64,000 bases of DNA from Rugalucina vietnamica (lineage: Eukaryota > Mollusca > Bivalvia > Lucinida > Lucinidae), in assembly GCA_964017185.1 (NCBI GenBank), contig OZ024880.1:38034329-38098328 (forward strand), in the 5' to 3' direction. A model generated the notes under the pieces. The model did not search any database and was not told the DNA's origin. It was given only the letters and a program-made list of their open reading frames with translations. The translations under genes and the position numbers were made by a program. Below are positions 27,801 to 34,031 of this stretch, in pieces (positions within the stretch are counted from its first letter, which is position 1; each line of letters begins with the position of its first letter).

Positions 27801-30800
27801 CAATTAGATTTAAATTCCCAACCTGTATTGCATGTTTTGATTTAATATCTAAAACTGTCAAATAGTGTTCTATACTGACTGTAGAATGCAAATCTGAATT
27901 AATTGACACAAATCAGCGAGGCCTTCAATCTGAACTGGTTTGTGGGTTTCAGGATCATATTCTTTTGCTAATGATAGAACTGAAATATTGCATTTTCTTC
28001 TAAATTATTATCATAAAATTATGTTTCATATACATCCCTAGGTTTGATTACTGTTTGGTTGAGGAAATTAAGAATGTGGAAGTAAGATTTCATCTCTTGC
28101 TTCACTTGCATGCTAGTTGTCTATTCCATTAACAGGTCATCTGCATTCATCCAAGATTTTTCTTAGAACATGAAAGGATTTTTGATCATTAATGAATAAT
28201 TGATATTCAAAAAATTAGCATATGTATTAATATATAATTTGATCTTGCAAATAGAAAAAAAGATAATAATATAAAATAGTTTGAATAAGATAAGTTTTTA
28301 TTTCTCCTCGAATGTTGAAATTGAAAGGGTAAAAGTTTATTAAACTTATTAAATTCATTTTTATGTGTTACGATGAAGAAATTTATTTTTCATTGGGCCA
28401 GTACTTTTCTTGAAATCATGGGATTCTACAAGGTGGTTTGTTAGGTCCCACTACTATTCATATAACATATGAAAGGCCTGCTTTACTGCCCCCTAATGAT
28501 ATATGAATTCTAAGAAAATAATTGATTTTGATAAAACTACTTAAATGAATAAATCTTATTATGCTTTTAAATACATAACAAATGTTATTTAGTACTAAAT
28601 TCATACCTATGGTTTTGGCTGTGTGAGTCTGAAATGTGCTGCACCTACAGAATAATTTAATAGTTTTAACAAAGATTTCTTGTTGATATTGTATGTGATA
28701 AGATTTGTTTCAGGTTCTGGACATTACTTTAGTTTACTGGTTTTGGAGGCAGAATTTTAGTGCGAGGGAAGCTGGGTTTATATGCTGCCATTAATTTGTT
28801 TATACAAACTTGCTATCAGTAGATGAAAGTCCTGTGATGATATTTTAAAAATGGATGAAGTTATATGAACCAGATTTAAATGGCAAATAAATGTCATACA
28901 CTTGTTGATCTTTAAAAATGTTAAATCTAAAAATGCTGACTGTGAACTTGCTTATATTAAATACAGTATGAAACTTTGTAGTAATGGCATCATGTAAGCC
29001 AGGTTTTTCTCCTCTATCCTATATTTTGCCCCAGAGAAGGTAGGTAAAGGCTAGAGTAATGCCCCTTTATCTTATATAAACATACTGATGCTAGATGGTA
29101 TTTTTTCTGTATTATGTGTAGGGAGGAATGTACATATTACAGCTATTTGACAACTATGCGGCCACCTACTCCCTTCTCGTGATCGGAATCGTTGAATCAC
29201 TTGCCCTTTCATGGGTCTACGGTGAGTTACCTGAGTGATTGCGAGATGAAGGTGAGCATCTCGTAGGGGGTTGGGGTTTGTCAGGCTCATATATAGTAAA
29301 TGTACTAAAATTTCTTTTTAATCTAGGTCATGTGCAGCATGACAAGGTGTTTGTGCAATACTCATGCTGCACTCATGCTGCAGACTTTCCGTGCTGCATT
29401 CATGCTGCAGACTTTCACAAGTAACATTTCCAAATTCTGGTTACTGGCCTTGGGTCAGCAGGCTTTTAAAACCTGTATCTGCTTAATTAACCAGTTTTTC
29501 TTATTCCATAGTCACAGACTGTTTATTGCATGGCTACAAGAATTGTTTCTATATAAAGAAACAAGAGGACCGTCAATTGTTGTACTGTATAGTGTATTGC
29601 AGTTGGATTGGTTTCATATTGCTCCTGAAATATACATGGTGATATGGTGTCAGAAATGTTGAAACATAAAATACAATTTGTTTCGAGAATATTGGTTTTA
29701 TTACAAAAGAAAAATGTTTCTGGTTAGTATTTTACTGATAATGATATATTTATGGTAAGATATTCACCAGAATACCGTCAAATTTTGACAAAAATCAGTA
29801 ACATTTGGCTAAACTGGTCTGTAAAGAAGGGTTTGTCTTACTGTTTATTTGTTTTGACAGGTTACATAGCATTCCAGACCGTCTTAACCAGAAGGCGTCT
29901 TGGGTGCTCAACTTGAGTTGACAGACCTACTTGTTACTATAAACTGCAAGAAAGTCAAGAGAGTCACCATGTTTATTTGCTTCTAATAATAGCAACACAT
30001 ATATTTAGATATCTTTCTGTTTCTGGACTATAGGTATTTTCTGATGAGAACTAACTTTGATACAATACAGCACCGTAGCTTGTGTATTTATATTACACTT
30101 TAGGCAGAGGACTCTGTTTTTGAGAATGCCTTTCTCTAATGGTAATGAATTGAAGATATCTAAATATATGCTTCCGAAAACAGTGTCTTCTTTGAGATTG
30201 ACTTACAGTTTATAGATTTTTGGTGATTTAATGTATTTGGAGTTTAACAATATTTACTGTTACATGTAATAAGTCAGTGTTGCCCAAGTCAGCAAAAGCA
30301 AGGCATACAGAAAACGTATAGAGTTTTTGCTTGTTTATTGTTAAGCTTTACCATAGACTCATTTACCATTTCTTTCTGTAGAAGTGAAAATCAAAACTCA
30401 AAGGAAAAAAATAGCATTAAGCACTTCTAAATGTGACTTATGCTTGCTTTTGCCAAGTAAAGGGGGACATTGATTTATATCTTACTTAAAATTCTTAGGT
30501 TCTTTCAGATTTCCGACTTAGACCAGTTTAGCCTTCATTTGAAAATTTATCTGACAACCACTTTGTATATTTCAAAGCAAATAAAAACAACTTGTAACAA
30601 ATGGCAGACATATAGCCATTTCCTTTCCAAAACATGCAAATGTAGCTATTCAAAGTGGACTGATATCCATTTCTTTTCTTAGTATACCACTTCATTTATA
30701 TACATGTATTTACTAATAGTCAGTATATATTTCAAAATTTCTTCTAACTTTTCAAAAACCTTTTGAAAATTCGCCAGGCAAATTTATATAACAATGTGCT

Positions 30801-33652
30801 TTATAACACATGTCTGCCAAATGCCAATATAGTATCGGGTTACGGTTTCTCAGCACTTAGTCTCTAATGGAACGGAAACGTTACAATAGTATTTCTCTGT
30901 CGTTTAGGTGGAGAACGCTTCTTGAAGGACATTGAGTCAATGTTGGGCTACAGACCGAGTAAAATCTGGGTTTGGAGTTGGAAGATTATTGCCCCCTTCT
31001 CCCTGTTGGTGAGTCAGTGTTTTATAAGTATTGACTACCTTTAGTTTTACAAACATCCTAATAGGGCAATTATAAATATGTCTACATTTTCAAGAGCTCT
31101 GATTGAATGGTAAATGAGCCTGTGCATGAGAAAACCAACAATTTTGGTCCCGACCAAGTCGGACACAAACAGGGCTGTACAGTCACAGAAGATGGTTAGA
31201 GGCTGGAAATTTTGGATTTAGAAAGTAGAGGAATTGTACTATCCGTGTAGAGAAAAGAAAGGCGCTGATCAGCTTCGCAGTTACTGCGAAGCTGATCTGC
31301 ACCTTTGTTTTCGCCTAAGTATTTTGTTGGTTTTCTTATGCAGTGGCTCATATCTTCATTGGAGGAGTAGTACATTCACAGTTTGTTTCAAAATTGAAAG
31401 TGCAAGATTATAAACCTAGTTCAGCATAAAAATATGACAACTTTATACACAGAGATGATTCCTTACACTTATTTGAGCCGGGACACAAGAAAACAGGTCT
31501 TCGGGGTTTCTGACCCGGTCTGACACAAATCGGTCTATTCAGCCACAGAAGATGGCTAGAAACTTGAAATTTCGGATTTAGGAAGAAGAGGAATTGTACT
31601 ATCTGTATAGCAAAAACAAAGGCGCTGATCAGCTGTGCAGGCAGCAGTTACTGCACAGCTGATCTGCGTGTTTGTTTTTGCATCTGCGAAAATCTGGTTT
31701 TATCATGGCGTGGCTCATTTACTTTCTCACATCATTCCACAGAATGGTTTTCTACCAACAACGTTCAAACCATGGCATTATTAGTACTGCCATAAAATTG
31801 CCAAAACTAATTTGTCTGAGCATGCAGCAGTTTTATTTCATCTTTTTTCTCCTGTTACAGCAAGTTTTAATTTCTTGCCAAGTAACATGGATATAATTTT
31901 TTTTTTCAGAAACATTAGAGCCGCGACGCGAGAAAATTTCCGACCAGGTCCGACACAAACAGAGCTGTACAAGCACAGAAGATGACTAGAGACTGGAAAT
32001 TTTGGATTTAGACAGTAGAGGAATTGTACTATCCATTGAGCCAGAACAAAAGCGCTGATCAGCTTGGCAGTTACTGCGAAGCTGATCTGCGCCTTTGTTT
32101 TTGCATAGGCAAAAATGTGGTTTTCTCATGACGCAGCTCATTTTATGTAACGTTTCATGTGTGCTACATCATGAAAAATCTGCAATCTGATCAGTGCTTA
32201 TGTTCTCGCTGCAAACATTGTGCACTCCTTCTACTTTCTTAACGAGCTGAGCCGCGTCATGAGGAAACCGGATTTTTGCCTATGCGAAAACAAAGGTGCA
32301 GATCAGATGTGCAGTTACTGCACAGCTGATCAGCGCCTTTGTTTTCGCTACACAGATAGTACAATTCCTCTTCTTCCTAAATCCGAAATTTCAGGCTTCC
32401 AGCTGTCTTCTGTAGCTGTACAGACCAGTTTGTGCCGGACCTGGTCGGAAACCCTGAAGACTGGTTTTCTCGCGTCACAGCTCACCTGATCCATATGTTT
32501 CAGGCTATTCTGATATTCACATGGGTTGACTTCAAGCCAACAAAGTATGCCGATGTTACGTTCCCACTGTGGGCGGACATTTGTGGGATATTTATATCAC
32601 TGTCGTCGATCCTGGCTATACCAGCAATCATGATTTGGAAGACTTGGAACCATCAACGATCCTACAACGGCAGTATCTGGAGTGTGAGTCCCAATTAACC
32701 CATATTTGACGAATGGATTTTCTCATCATTATCAATTGGATGCGTCCACTTTCAGTTTAAGGGGCATCAGGAGTGATTTTTAAATTTTATTCAATTTTTC
32801 GATGAAAAGTCTCTAAGCAAACAGAATAGCCCCAGATGGGACGCCGCGTTCTGCGGCGTCACATCTGGGGCTATTCTGTTTGCCTATGTCCCACAAAAGG
32901 GACGCCAGGCTTATATGTGTTAAATAAGTTATCCTAGTAATATATGAAACTATGCTTTTTGACTTTTTGAAAAAGCTTGCTCTTTCTCATAGCTGTTTTC
33001 AATGTATGGTTATGTGTAATACCTCAAAAGGAGATAACCAAATAAGACTCAGGTCTCAACAACTTATTGCACAGTTTCATATCTGACCACTTTGTACCTT
33101 GCTCGGTACTCGCTTTAGTATGATTTTACTTATGTAAAGATATGAAAGCTCAATAGGTGCCATGTCCAAACTGTTACAAAGCATACCTGCAGTTGATCCT
33201 CATGTCCAGCACATTTCTTTCATGAAGACTTTGTCATGAAAATATTTCTATAGCTATTCTTCGTTTTCTCTTACGGTATTTTTAGGAGAAGCATTTGTCA
33301 GTTAGTGATGAAATAAATATGCAAAGAAGTACTGGTAATGTGCCTCTGGGAGACTTGCCCAGGAGCAGTGTAACTAACCATCTCGATATGACCTTAGCTG
33401 TTTATAGTGGTAAAACACCAGTACAAACAACAAACAAACCTTTCAAGGACAATCTCATTTCAGAGTATAAAGTTTTTGTGTAAGGCGGACCCTGATTGGG
33501 GACCAGCAAAGAAAGAGCACCAGACCGAGCGTAGACAACTGGATTATCTCCCTGCTGAACAACTAGAGTCCACGGTGCCACTGTACGGCAACAAGAGCAG
33601 TGCCGAGGCCGCCATGGCTAACGATAGTAGACGAGATATGACAAACGTTTGA
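3746..33652 (+). CDS. SLC6 Na+/Cl- neurotransmitter transporter, glycine-transporter-like (3' part; N terminus off window)
   Basis: Multi-exon gene, exons at 3746-3886, 6202-6349, 7208-7340, 8481-8615, 12963-13066, 13764-13888, 23895-24007 or 24767-24879, 27476-27616, 29122-29221, 30908-31008, 32504-32683, 33464-33652. All borders are AG/GT and phases join without a break, giving 536 residues. Seen: TM3 ([18 protein letters not shown]), a Cys-rich glycosylated EL2, TM4-TM5 ([13 protein letters not shown]), TM6 ([19 protein letters not shown], then SYNKFHNNC), TM7 with the chloride-site Ser region (TSIFAG), EL4 (AFIVYPE), TM8-TM12 and a cytoplasmic tail with DWGP. Known: SLC6 proteins couple uptake of amino acids or amines to Na+ and Cl- at the plasma membrane. 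[17 protein letters not shown](S/T)Q and DWGP resemble vertebrate GlyT1/GlyT2. Inferred: a glycine or related amino acid transporter; the substrate cannot be fixed without TM1. The tail ends TNV, a possible class I PDZ ligand. The gene lacks TM1-TM2 because the window starts inside an upstream intron. Confidence 0.93.
3955..4012. repeat. MITE-C terminal hairpin fragment
   Basis: GCATACCCATTGAACCCCAG and CTGGGGTATGCAGGGATATA form the inverted end seen in MITE-C copies; the body is missing. Confidence 0.6.
4644..4880 (-). mobile_element. MITE-A copy, full length
   Basis: Hairpin apex GTGCAGTTACTTACTGCAC with a 4-bp loop duplication; ends GAGCCATGATAC and GTTTTCTCATGACT are eroded. Confidence 0.82.
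4995..5212 (-). mobile_element. MITE-C copy
   Basis: Contains CATAGATTGTGGCTACATGT and GAGTTCCCAAAATCTGTG around a GGTGCGGTTCTAAC centre and ends with CCTTGTAAACCCCAG. Confidence 0.65.
5415..5649 (+). mobile_element. MITE-A copy, full length
   Basis: Ends GAGCCGCATCATGAG and CTCATGTGGCGACTC; hairpin apex TTCGCAGTAACTGCAAA with one broken pair. Confidence 0.85.
5881..6201 (+). repeat. 35-bp minisatellite of duplicated splice acceptors
   Basis: Nine to ten units of about 35 bp resembling CTTGCACAAATGACAAATCT plus GCTGTTTTGTTATAG. The unit equals the junction of the next exon (ttttgttccag|CTTGCACCAATGACAAATCA). AG dinucleotides that mimic the real acceptor end at 5880, 5914, 5949, 5984, 6019, 6035, 6100, 6135, 6168 and 6201 (true). 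Confidence 0.88.
6202..6349 (+). CDS. SLC6 exon: extracellular loop 2
   Basis: Encodes the large extracellular loop between TM3 and TM4. Four N-glycosylation sequons are visible (NCT, NGT, NLS, NCS) along with several Cys, including the region of the conserved EL2 disulfide. Ends DDYF just before the conserved H/R of the next exon. Donor CA|GTAAGT. The acceptor (TTGTTCCAG) is the last unit of a 35-bp minisatellite (5881-6201), and a second acceptor 33 bp upstream at 6168 would add 11 residues in frame. Confidence 0.92.
6455..6583. repeat. Three tandem ~42-bp units
   Basis: Units with TTTTTGCTCGGTGTATGGGT and TGGGATTTTAAATTTAAT occur three times, then lose similarity. Confidence 0.8.
6845..7075 (-). 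mobile_element. MITE-C copy
   Basis: Left GCCCATGTACATGTAATATA, centre ACATAGATTGTTGGTATGCT with AACACCCATAATCTTTG, right CCCCTGTAAACCCCAAAT. Confidence 0.65.
7208..7340 (+). CDS. SLC6 exon: end of EL2 and TM4
   Basis: Encodes [20 protein letters not shown], then [19 protein letters not shown] and IKTSGK. This is the classic SLC6 stretch leading into TM4 and its cytoplasmic loop. Acceptor tatttcag, donor GTAGGC. A MITE-A copy starts 18 bp downstream of the exon. Confidence 0.95.
7359..7592 (-). mobile_element. MITE-A copy, 18 bp after an SLC6 donor
   Basis: Ends GAGCCGTGACGCGAGAAAAC and TTTCTCACGATGCGGCTC; hairpin apex TTCGCAGTTACTGAGAA. Confidence 0.88.
7688..7760 (+). repeat. tRNA-derived SINE head (relic)
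   Basis: GCGCAGTAGCTCAGTGATAG resembles a tRNA A box region; the B box is degenerate (GATAGGTTGC). Confidence 0.4.
8075..8170 (+). mobile_element. MITE-A fragment
   Basis: Only the inner right half survives: CAGCTTATCAGGGCCCTTA, then AAATCTGAAATTTCAAGCTT. Confidence 0.6.
8481..8615 (+). CDS. SLC6 exon: TM5 and start of EL3
   Basis: Encodes [20 protein letters not shown] and [20 protein letters not shown], matching TM5 and the loop before TM6. Phase 0 at both ends, 45 codons. Acceptor cttttcag, donor GTAGGG. Confidence 0.95.
8636..8866. mobile_element. MITE-B copy
   Basis: Outer inverted ends CATGCTCATCTCAGCTGAG and CTGAGTTGAGCATGAAAAAA; an inner perfect hairpin (TAAATGTTAAAATGCCAACA with its inverse) lies at about 8675-8755. 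Confidence 0.8.
9130..9343 (+). mobile_element. MITE-A copy, hairpin apex deleted
   Basis: Ends GAGCCCAGTCATGAG and CTCATGACACGGCTC; arms CGAAAACAATGGCGCAG and GATCATCGCCTTTGTTTTCG with the apex missing. Confidence 0.8.
9551..9752 (-). mobile_element. MITE-A copy, ends shortened
   Basis: Hairpin apex TTTGCAGTTACTGCACAG is a hybrid of two apex types. Outer end reduced to GAGCCTGTTGGTTTTC. Confidence 0.75.
9911..10138. mobile_element. MITE-D copy
   Basis: Starts TAACTCATTTAAGCCTGGCG, carries the hairpin TAGCCCCAGATGTGACGCCG with CATCTGGGGCTA, and ends CATTTGTCAAAAATGG. Confidence 0.78.
10315..10425. repeat. Two tandem hairpins
   Basis: Two copies of TAGTAGCTGTTTCNCATTGG, each followed by TTATCGGARACAACCRATGT that folds back on it. 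Confidence 0.7.
10471..10627. mobile_element. MITE-D copy, hairpin half lost
   Basis: TTAACTCATATAAGCCTGGC left end and CCATTCGTCAAAAATGGGTT right end; only one arm of the GCCCAGATG hairpin remains. Confidence 0.7.
10677..10784. mobile_element. 108-bp palindrome of TGACGTCA words
   Basis: Near-perfect palindrome with ends CCCAGCGGGCACATGACGTC and its inverse, with only a few mismatches along the arms. Contains two intact TGACGTCA-type half sites per arm. Looks like a fold-back MITE; the CCCAGC termini resemble those of the insert at 43731-44752. Confidence 0.85.
11043..11266 (+). mobile_element. MITE-A copy, left hairpin arm damaged
   Basis: GAGCCACGTCAAGAG and GAAGCGAAGGCTC ends; left arm partly deleted (GCGCAGATAACTGCACAG). 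Confidence 0.75.
11806..12027 (+). mobile_element. MITE-A copy, diverged
   Basis: Hairpin apex GTGCAGTATCTGCAC inside CAGATCAGCT...AGCTGATCAG; ends eroded to GCGTCATGAGAAAACC. Confidence 0.75.
12256..12490 (-). mobile_element. MITE-A copy, full length
   Basis: GAGTTGCGACGCGAGAAAAC and CTCATGACACGGCTC; apex GTGCAGTTACTGCAC. Confidence 0.86.
12616..12888 (-). mobile_element. MITE-C copy, full length
   Basis: ATAGATTGTGGGTACACGTT and AACGAGTACCCACAATCTAT flank the centre; right end holds the CCCCTGCATACCCC hairpin. It ends about 75 bp upstream of the SLC6 TM6 exon. Confidence 0.75.
12963..13066 (+). CDS. SLC6 exon: TM6 (unwound helix)
   Basis: Encodes [20 protein letters not shown] and [14 protein letters not shown]. 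The SLS at the break of TM6 puts Ser where, from memory of the family, GlyT2 has Ser and GlyT1 has Gly. Gln and Ser in this helix are chloride-site residues in the family. Acceptor ttacag, donor AT|GTAAGT. Confidence 0.95.
13195..13450. repeat. Inverted repeat with GGGGAAGG/CCTTCCCC ends
   Basis: AACCACTGCTCCCCCACCTA and GTAGGTGGGGGGCAGTGGTT flank a GC-richer interior; arms about 30 bp, outer flank AGTCATTTGT/ACAAATGACT also paired. Another fold-back element inside the TM6-TM7 intron. Confidence 0.75.
13650..13731. mobile_element. MITE-B fragment next to the TM7 exon
   Basis: Left half only: GAGGTTATAAAACTTTTTTC to AATGTTAAAATGCCAACAA. It breaks off about 33 bp before the exon at 13764. Confidence 0.7.
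13764..13888 (+). CDS. SLC6 exon: TM7 and start of EL4
   Basis: Encodes [29 protein letters not shown] and a charged EL4 start ([12 protein letters not shown]). The Ser in TSIFAG aligns with the TM7 chloride ligand of SLC6 proteins. It ends one base into a Gly codon, the phase shared by both alternative exons that follow. A truncated MITE-B lies about 33 bp upstream and a partial MITE-A starts about 27 bp downstream. Confidence 0.94.
13916..14106 (-). mobile_element. MITE-A fragment after the TM7 exon
   Basis: GAAGACCGGTATTTGGGGTT to CGGCTTTGTTTTCGG, apex TTGTGCAGAATTGCACAG; the outer TIR is missing on both sides. Confidence 0.7.
14249..14480 (-). mobile_element. MITE-A copy, full length
   Basis: GAGCTGCAACACGAGAAAAC and TCTCACGATGCGGCTC; apex TTAGCTGTTGCTGCGAA, partly unpaired. 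Confidence 0.82.
14688..14905. repeat. Element with ATCCTATCATATG inverted ends
   Basis: TACACATATCCTATCATATG on the left pairs with CATATGATAGGATATTTAAA on the right; inner arms GAACACTTCGGAA and TTCTGAAGTGTTC form a second hairpin. Confidence 0.7.
15197..15713. mobile_element. piggyBac-like non-autonomous element (TTAA target)
   Basis: Perfect inverted ends CCTTTAGCATGCTG, flanked on both sides by TTAA (15193-15196 and 15714-15717). 517 bp, no ORF. A repeated GACCGCAGTCGCCT lies at the right end. TTAA duplication with CC(C)TTT ends fits piggyBac; Kolobok also uses TTAA. Confidence 0.75.
15718..17300. other. SLC6 intron, AT-rich
   Basis: Apart from MITE-A at 16405-16619 there are A-runs at about 16770 and 16880 and no coding or folded sequence that I can support. 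Confidence 0.5.
16405..16619 (-). mobile_element. MITE-A copy
   Basis: GAGCCGCATCATGAGAAAAC and GTTTTCTCATGAGGTGGCTC; apex TTCGCAGTTACTGTGAA still pairs through G:T. Confidence 0.83.
17320..17480 (+). mobile_element. tRNA-derived SINE
   Basis: Degenerate head (TTAGTGGTAGACCATTGAAC, AATTAAAATCCCACTGG), body TTGTGTCCTTGAGTGGGAAG and tail GAAAAATTGTTGACTG...GTTAAACCAC. The same body and tail occur at 42862-42963 and 47322-47410. Confidence 0.65.
17715..17958. mobile_element. MITE-B copy, full length
   Basis: Ends CCCAAGGTTATAAAACTTTT and ATGTTTTATAACCTCGAGA; inner ATGTTAAAATGCCAAAAATT hairpin. Confidence 0.82.
18127..18383 (+). mobile_element. MITE-C copy, full length
   Basis: Left CCCCGTAAACCCCACATTT and GGGATTTGCAGGGGTATACC; centre GTACTCGTTAGAACCGCCTC with GAGGCGGTTCTAACATGTAC. 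Confidence 0.8.
18515..18560. repeat. Hairpin TGTCTGGGAACAACTTG
   Basis: ACTGTCTGGGAACAACTTG and CAAGTTGTTCCCAGACAGGT around a CATGGAT loop. A related hairpin lies at 37447-37503. Confidence 0.8.
19140..19319 (-). mobile_element. MITE-A copy, one hairpin arm lost
   Basis: GAGCTGTCTCGTGAGAAAAC and TTTTCCCATGAGGCGGCTC; jumps from TGTACTATC straight to GGCGCCTTTG, losing the first arm and apex. Confidence 0.82.
20395..20460 (-). pseudogene. Non-LTR reverse transcriptase relic
   Basis: Minus-strand translation reads [20 protein letters not shown], the conserved RT segment (GVRQGS.L.P.LF..FIND). Sequence on both sides has decayed; no full ORF. Confidence 0.7.
20588..20613. repeat. Poly(T) tract
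   Basis: About 25 consecutive T; produces spurious Phe- or Lys-only reading frames. Confidence 0.9.
21145..21605. repeat. 48-bp minisatellite, array 1
   Basis: About nine units of CAGTCTGGTCAATAACTTGT then ACTGGTGGATTGCTTTCCGA and CATTTGCG. The unit length is a multiple of three, so open frames run through it on both strands; these are not genes. Confidence 0.9.
21815..22450. repeat. 48-bp minisatellite, array 2
   Basis: About thirteen more units of the same repeat, separated from array 1 by 210 bp of unrelated sequence. Some units lose 3 to 15 bp. Confidence 0.9.
22670..22790. repeat. Imperfect hairpin
   Basis: CACCAGTCGTCAAACT and AGTTTGACGACGGGAG pair loosely around CAGAAAA/TTTTTCTGA. 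Ordinary intron otherwise. Confidence 0.45.
23389..23620 (+). mobile_element. MITE-A copy, diverged ends
   Basis: Arms GTGAAAACAAAGGTGCAGAT and CAGCACCTTTGTTTTCGC, apex GTGTGCTAACTGCACAG; ends eroded. Confidence 0.78.
23895..24007 (+). CDS. SLC6 alternative exon 'a': EL4 and TM8
   Basis: 113 bp, preceded by ttag and followed by GTAATT. With the carried G it encodes [20 protein letters not shown] and [18 protein letters not shown]. Its phase and length equal those of exon 'b' at 24767-24879, so either one joins 13888 to 27476 in frame. Using both would shift the frame. The GS pair near the end falls where LeuT Thr354/Ser355 bind sodium 2. Confidence 0.93.
24767..24879 (+). CDS. SLC6 alternative exon 'b': EL4 and TM8
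   Basis: 113 bp, preceded by ttgtag and followed by GTAATA. It encodes [20 protein letters not shown] and [18 protein letters not shown], a near duplicate of exon 'a' with 7 substitutions in 38 residues, including Ser to Thr at the presumed Na2-site position. Protein identity is high while the flanking introns look unrelated by eye, which indicates a maintained rather than fresh duplicate. Confidence 0.93.
24880..25310. other. Intron after exon 'b'
   Basis: G-rich on the + strand near 24905-24985 (repeated GGTAATAGTCTA phrases 24880-24950), otherwise nothing identifiable. The phrase after the donor is repeated about 65 bp downstream. Confidence 0.4.
25318..25390 (-). pseudogene. Non-LTR reverse transcriptase relic
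   Basis: Minus strand reads [18 protein letters not shown], a second copy of the RT motif seen at 20395-20460. Decayed on both sides. Confidence 0.65.
25676..27470 (-). pseudogene. Decayed coding-like sequence on the minus strand (unclassified)
   Basis: Broken minus-strand frames of protein-like composition, for example 26739-26491 ([20 protein letters not shown], then [16 protein letters not shown]), appear between stops and frameshifts. Probably remains of a transposable element, but no family signature is visible. No + strand exon found here. Confidence 0.35.
27476..27616 (+). CDS. SLC6 exon: end of TM8, IL4, TM9
   Basis: Phase 0, 47 codons: [20 protein letters not shown], a basic loop KNNKTK, then [20 protein letters not shown]. 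Follows either TM8 exon. Acceptor ccttgtag, donor GTAGGT. Confidence 0.93.
27617..29121. other. SLC6 intron with possible retroelement remains
   Basis: Minus strand at about 27803-27630 reads like protein ([20 protein letters not shown]), and about 28160-28122 contains ADDLLM, as in an RT active-site box. Both are short and isolated. The rest is AT-rich. Confidence 0.35.
29122..29221 (+). CDS. SLC6 exon: EL5 and TM10
   Basis: Encodes [20 protein letters not shown] and [24 protein letters not shown] is strongly conserved in SLC6. Acceptor tatgtag, donor G|GTGAGT. Confidence 0.95.
29222..30907. other. SLC6 intron, no feature seen
   Basis: A short duplicated phrase (CATGCTGCAGACTTTC, 29370-29415) is the only structure noticed. 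Confidence 0.5.
30908..31008 (+). CDS. SLC6 exon: IL5 and start of TM11
   Basis: Encodes [20 protein letters not shown], then [14 protein letters not shown]. The RF..DIE.MLG motif after TM10 is conserved across SLC6. Acceptor gtttag, donor GTGAGT. Confidence 0.95.
31116..31349 (-). mobile_element. MITE-A copy, full length
   Basis: Apex TTCGCAGTTACTGCGAA, fully paired; ends GAGCCTGTGCATGAGAAAAC and GTTTTCTTATGCAGTGGCTC. Confidence 0.86.
31475..31716 (-). mobile_element. MITE-A copy with loop insertion
   Basis: Apex GTGCAGGCAGCAGTTACTGC carries a 7-bp extra loop; ends GAGCCGGGACACAAG and TCATGGCGTGGCTC. Confidence 0.85.
31918..32139 (-). mobile_element. MITE-A copy
   Basis: GAGCCGCGACGCGAGAAAAT start with a small deletion after it; apex TTGGCAGTTACTGCGAA. 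Confidence 0.84.
32249..32483 (+). mobile_element. MITE-A copy, 20 bp before an SLC6 acceptor
   Basis: GAGCCGCGTCATGAGGAAAC and GGTTTTCTCGCGTCACAGCT; apex ATGTGCAGTTACTGCACAG. The intron's last 20 bp (ACCTGATCCATATGTTTCAG) are all that separates it from the TM11 exon. Confidence 0.88.
32504..32683 (+). CDS. SLC6 exon: TM11-TM12
   Basis: Phase 0, 60 codons, encoding [40 protein letters not shown] and [20 protein letters not shown]. The exon is closely boxed by repeats: a full MITE-A ends 20 bp upstream and a MITE-D copy starts about 11 bp downstream. Donor AGT|GTGAGT. Confidence 0.93.
32695..32925. mobile_element. MITE-D copy, just after an SLC6 donor
   Basis: Starts TTAACCCATATTTGACGAAT, carries the full hairpin AGCCCCAGATGGGACGCCGC with GCGGCGTCACATCTGGGGCT, ends GGCTTATATGTGTTAA. 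Confidence 0.83.
33286..33463 (+). CDS. Possible alternative 5' extension of the SLC6 last exon (repeat-derived)
   Basis: A tttttag acceptor ends at 33285. From 33286 the phase-0 frame is open for 65 codons and stops at 33481-33483, giving a different C terminus ending EYKVFV and removing the DWGP tail. Positions 33325-33420 resemble a repeat also seen at 50785-50890 (AGTACTGGTA.TCTGCCTCTGG), so the open frame may be chance. Use of this site is unproven. Confidence 0.3.
33464..33652 (+). CDS. SLC6 last exon: cytoplasmic tail and stop
   Basis: Acceptor tctcatttcag, phase 0. It encodes [36 protein letters not shown] and a tail ending RDMTNV, then TGA at 33650-33652. The DWGP..(x)EH motif matches the tail of vertebrate glycine transporters, which supports this acceptor over the one at 33286. 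TNV fits a class I PDZ ligand, [ST]-x-[VIL]. Confidence 0.88.
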   Translation, partial: SIKFLCKADPDWGPAKKEHQTERRQLDYLPAEQLESTVPLYGNKSSAEAAMANDSRRDMTNV

Positions 33653-34025
33653 ACAGAGGTGGTGGTGACAAGAGGTGATAGACAGTCGAAATCAACAGTG
33701 AAACACCTTGTTACAACGAAAGGCTATAACTTGCATGTAATATGATAGGAAATGGAATTTGATCAAAATTGGTTAGGTGGAAGAGTAATATTTTTGCCAA
33801 CTGTTTTGTTAAGATTGTTATAGTCTGGAGATTTTTGAAAGTCATTGAAAATGTTTAAGATGATGTTGATCTCATCAAAATAAAAAGGGAAGAAATAATC
33901 AAAAATAAAGCATACAGTAGGATTTTCGGCAAGGTAATAAATACAATAGACCATATTTTCAGAAATATAATCTTGAAAAATGATTTGATATTGCTTGCAT
34001 TTTATTTTTAAGACATATGTAAAGC

Positions 34026-34031
34026 AATAAA
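34026..34031 (+). promoter_or_regulatory. Candidate polyadenylation signal for the SLC6 gene
   Basis: AATAAA 374 bp after the stop, with an A-run about 20 bp later and T-rich sequence around it. AATAAA is common in AT-rich DNA and later sites exist (for example near 38745), so this is only the first plausible one. Confidence 0.3.
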
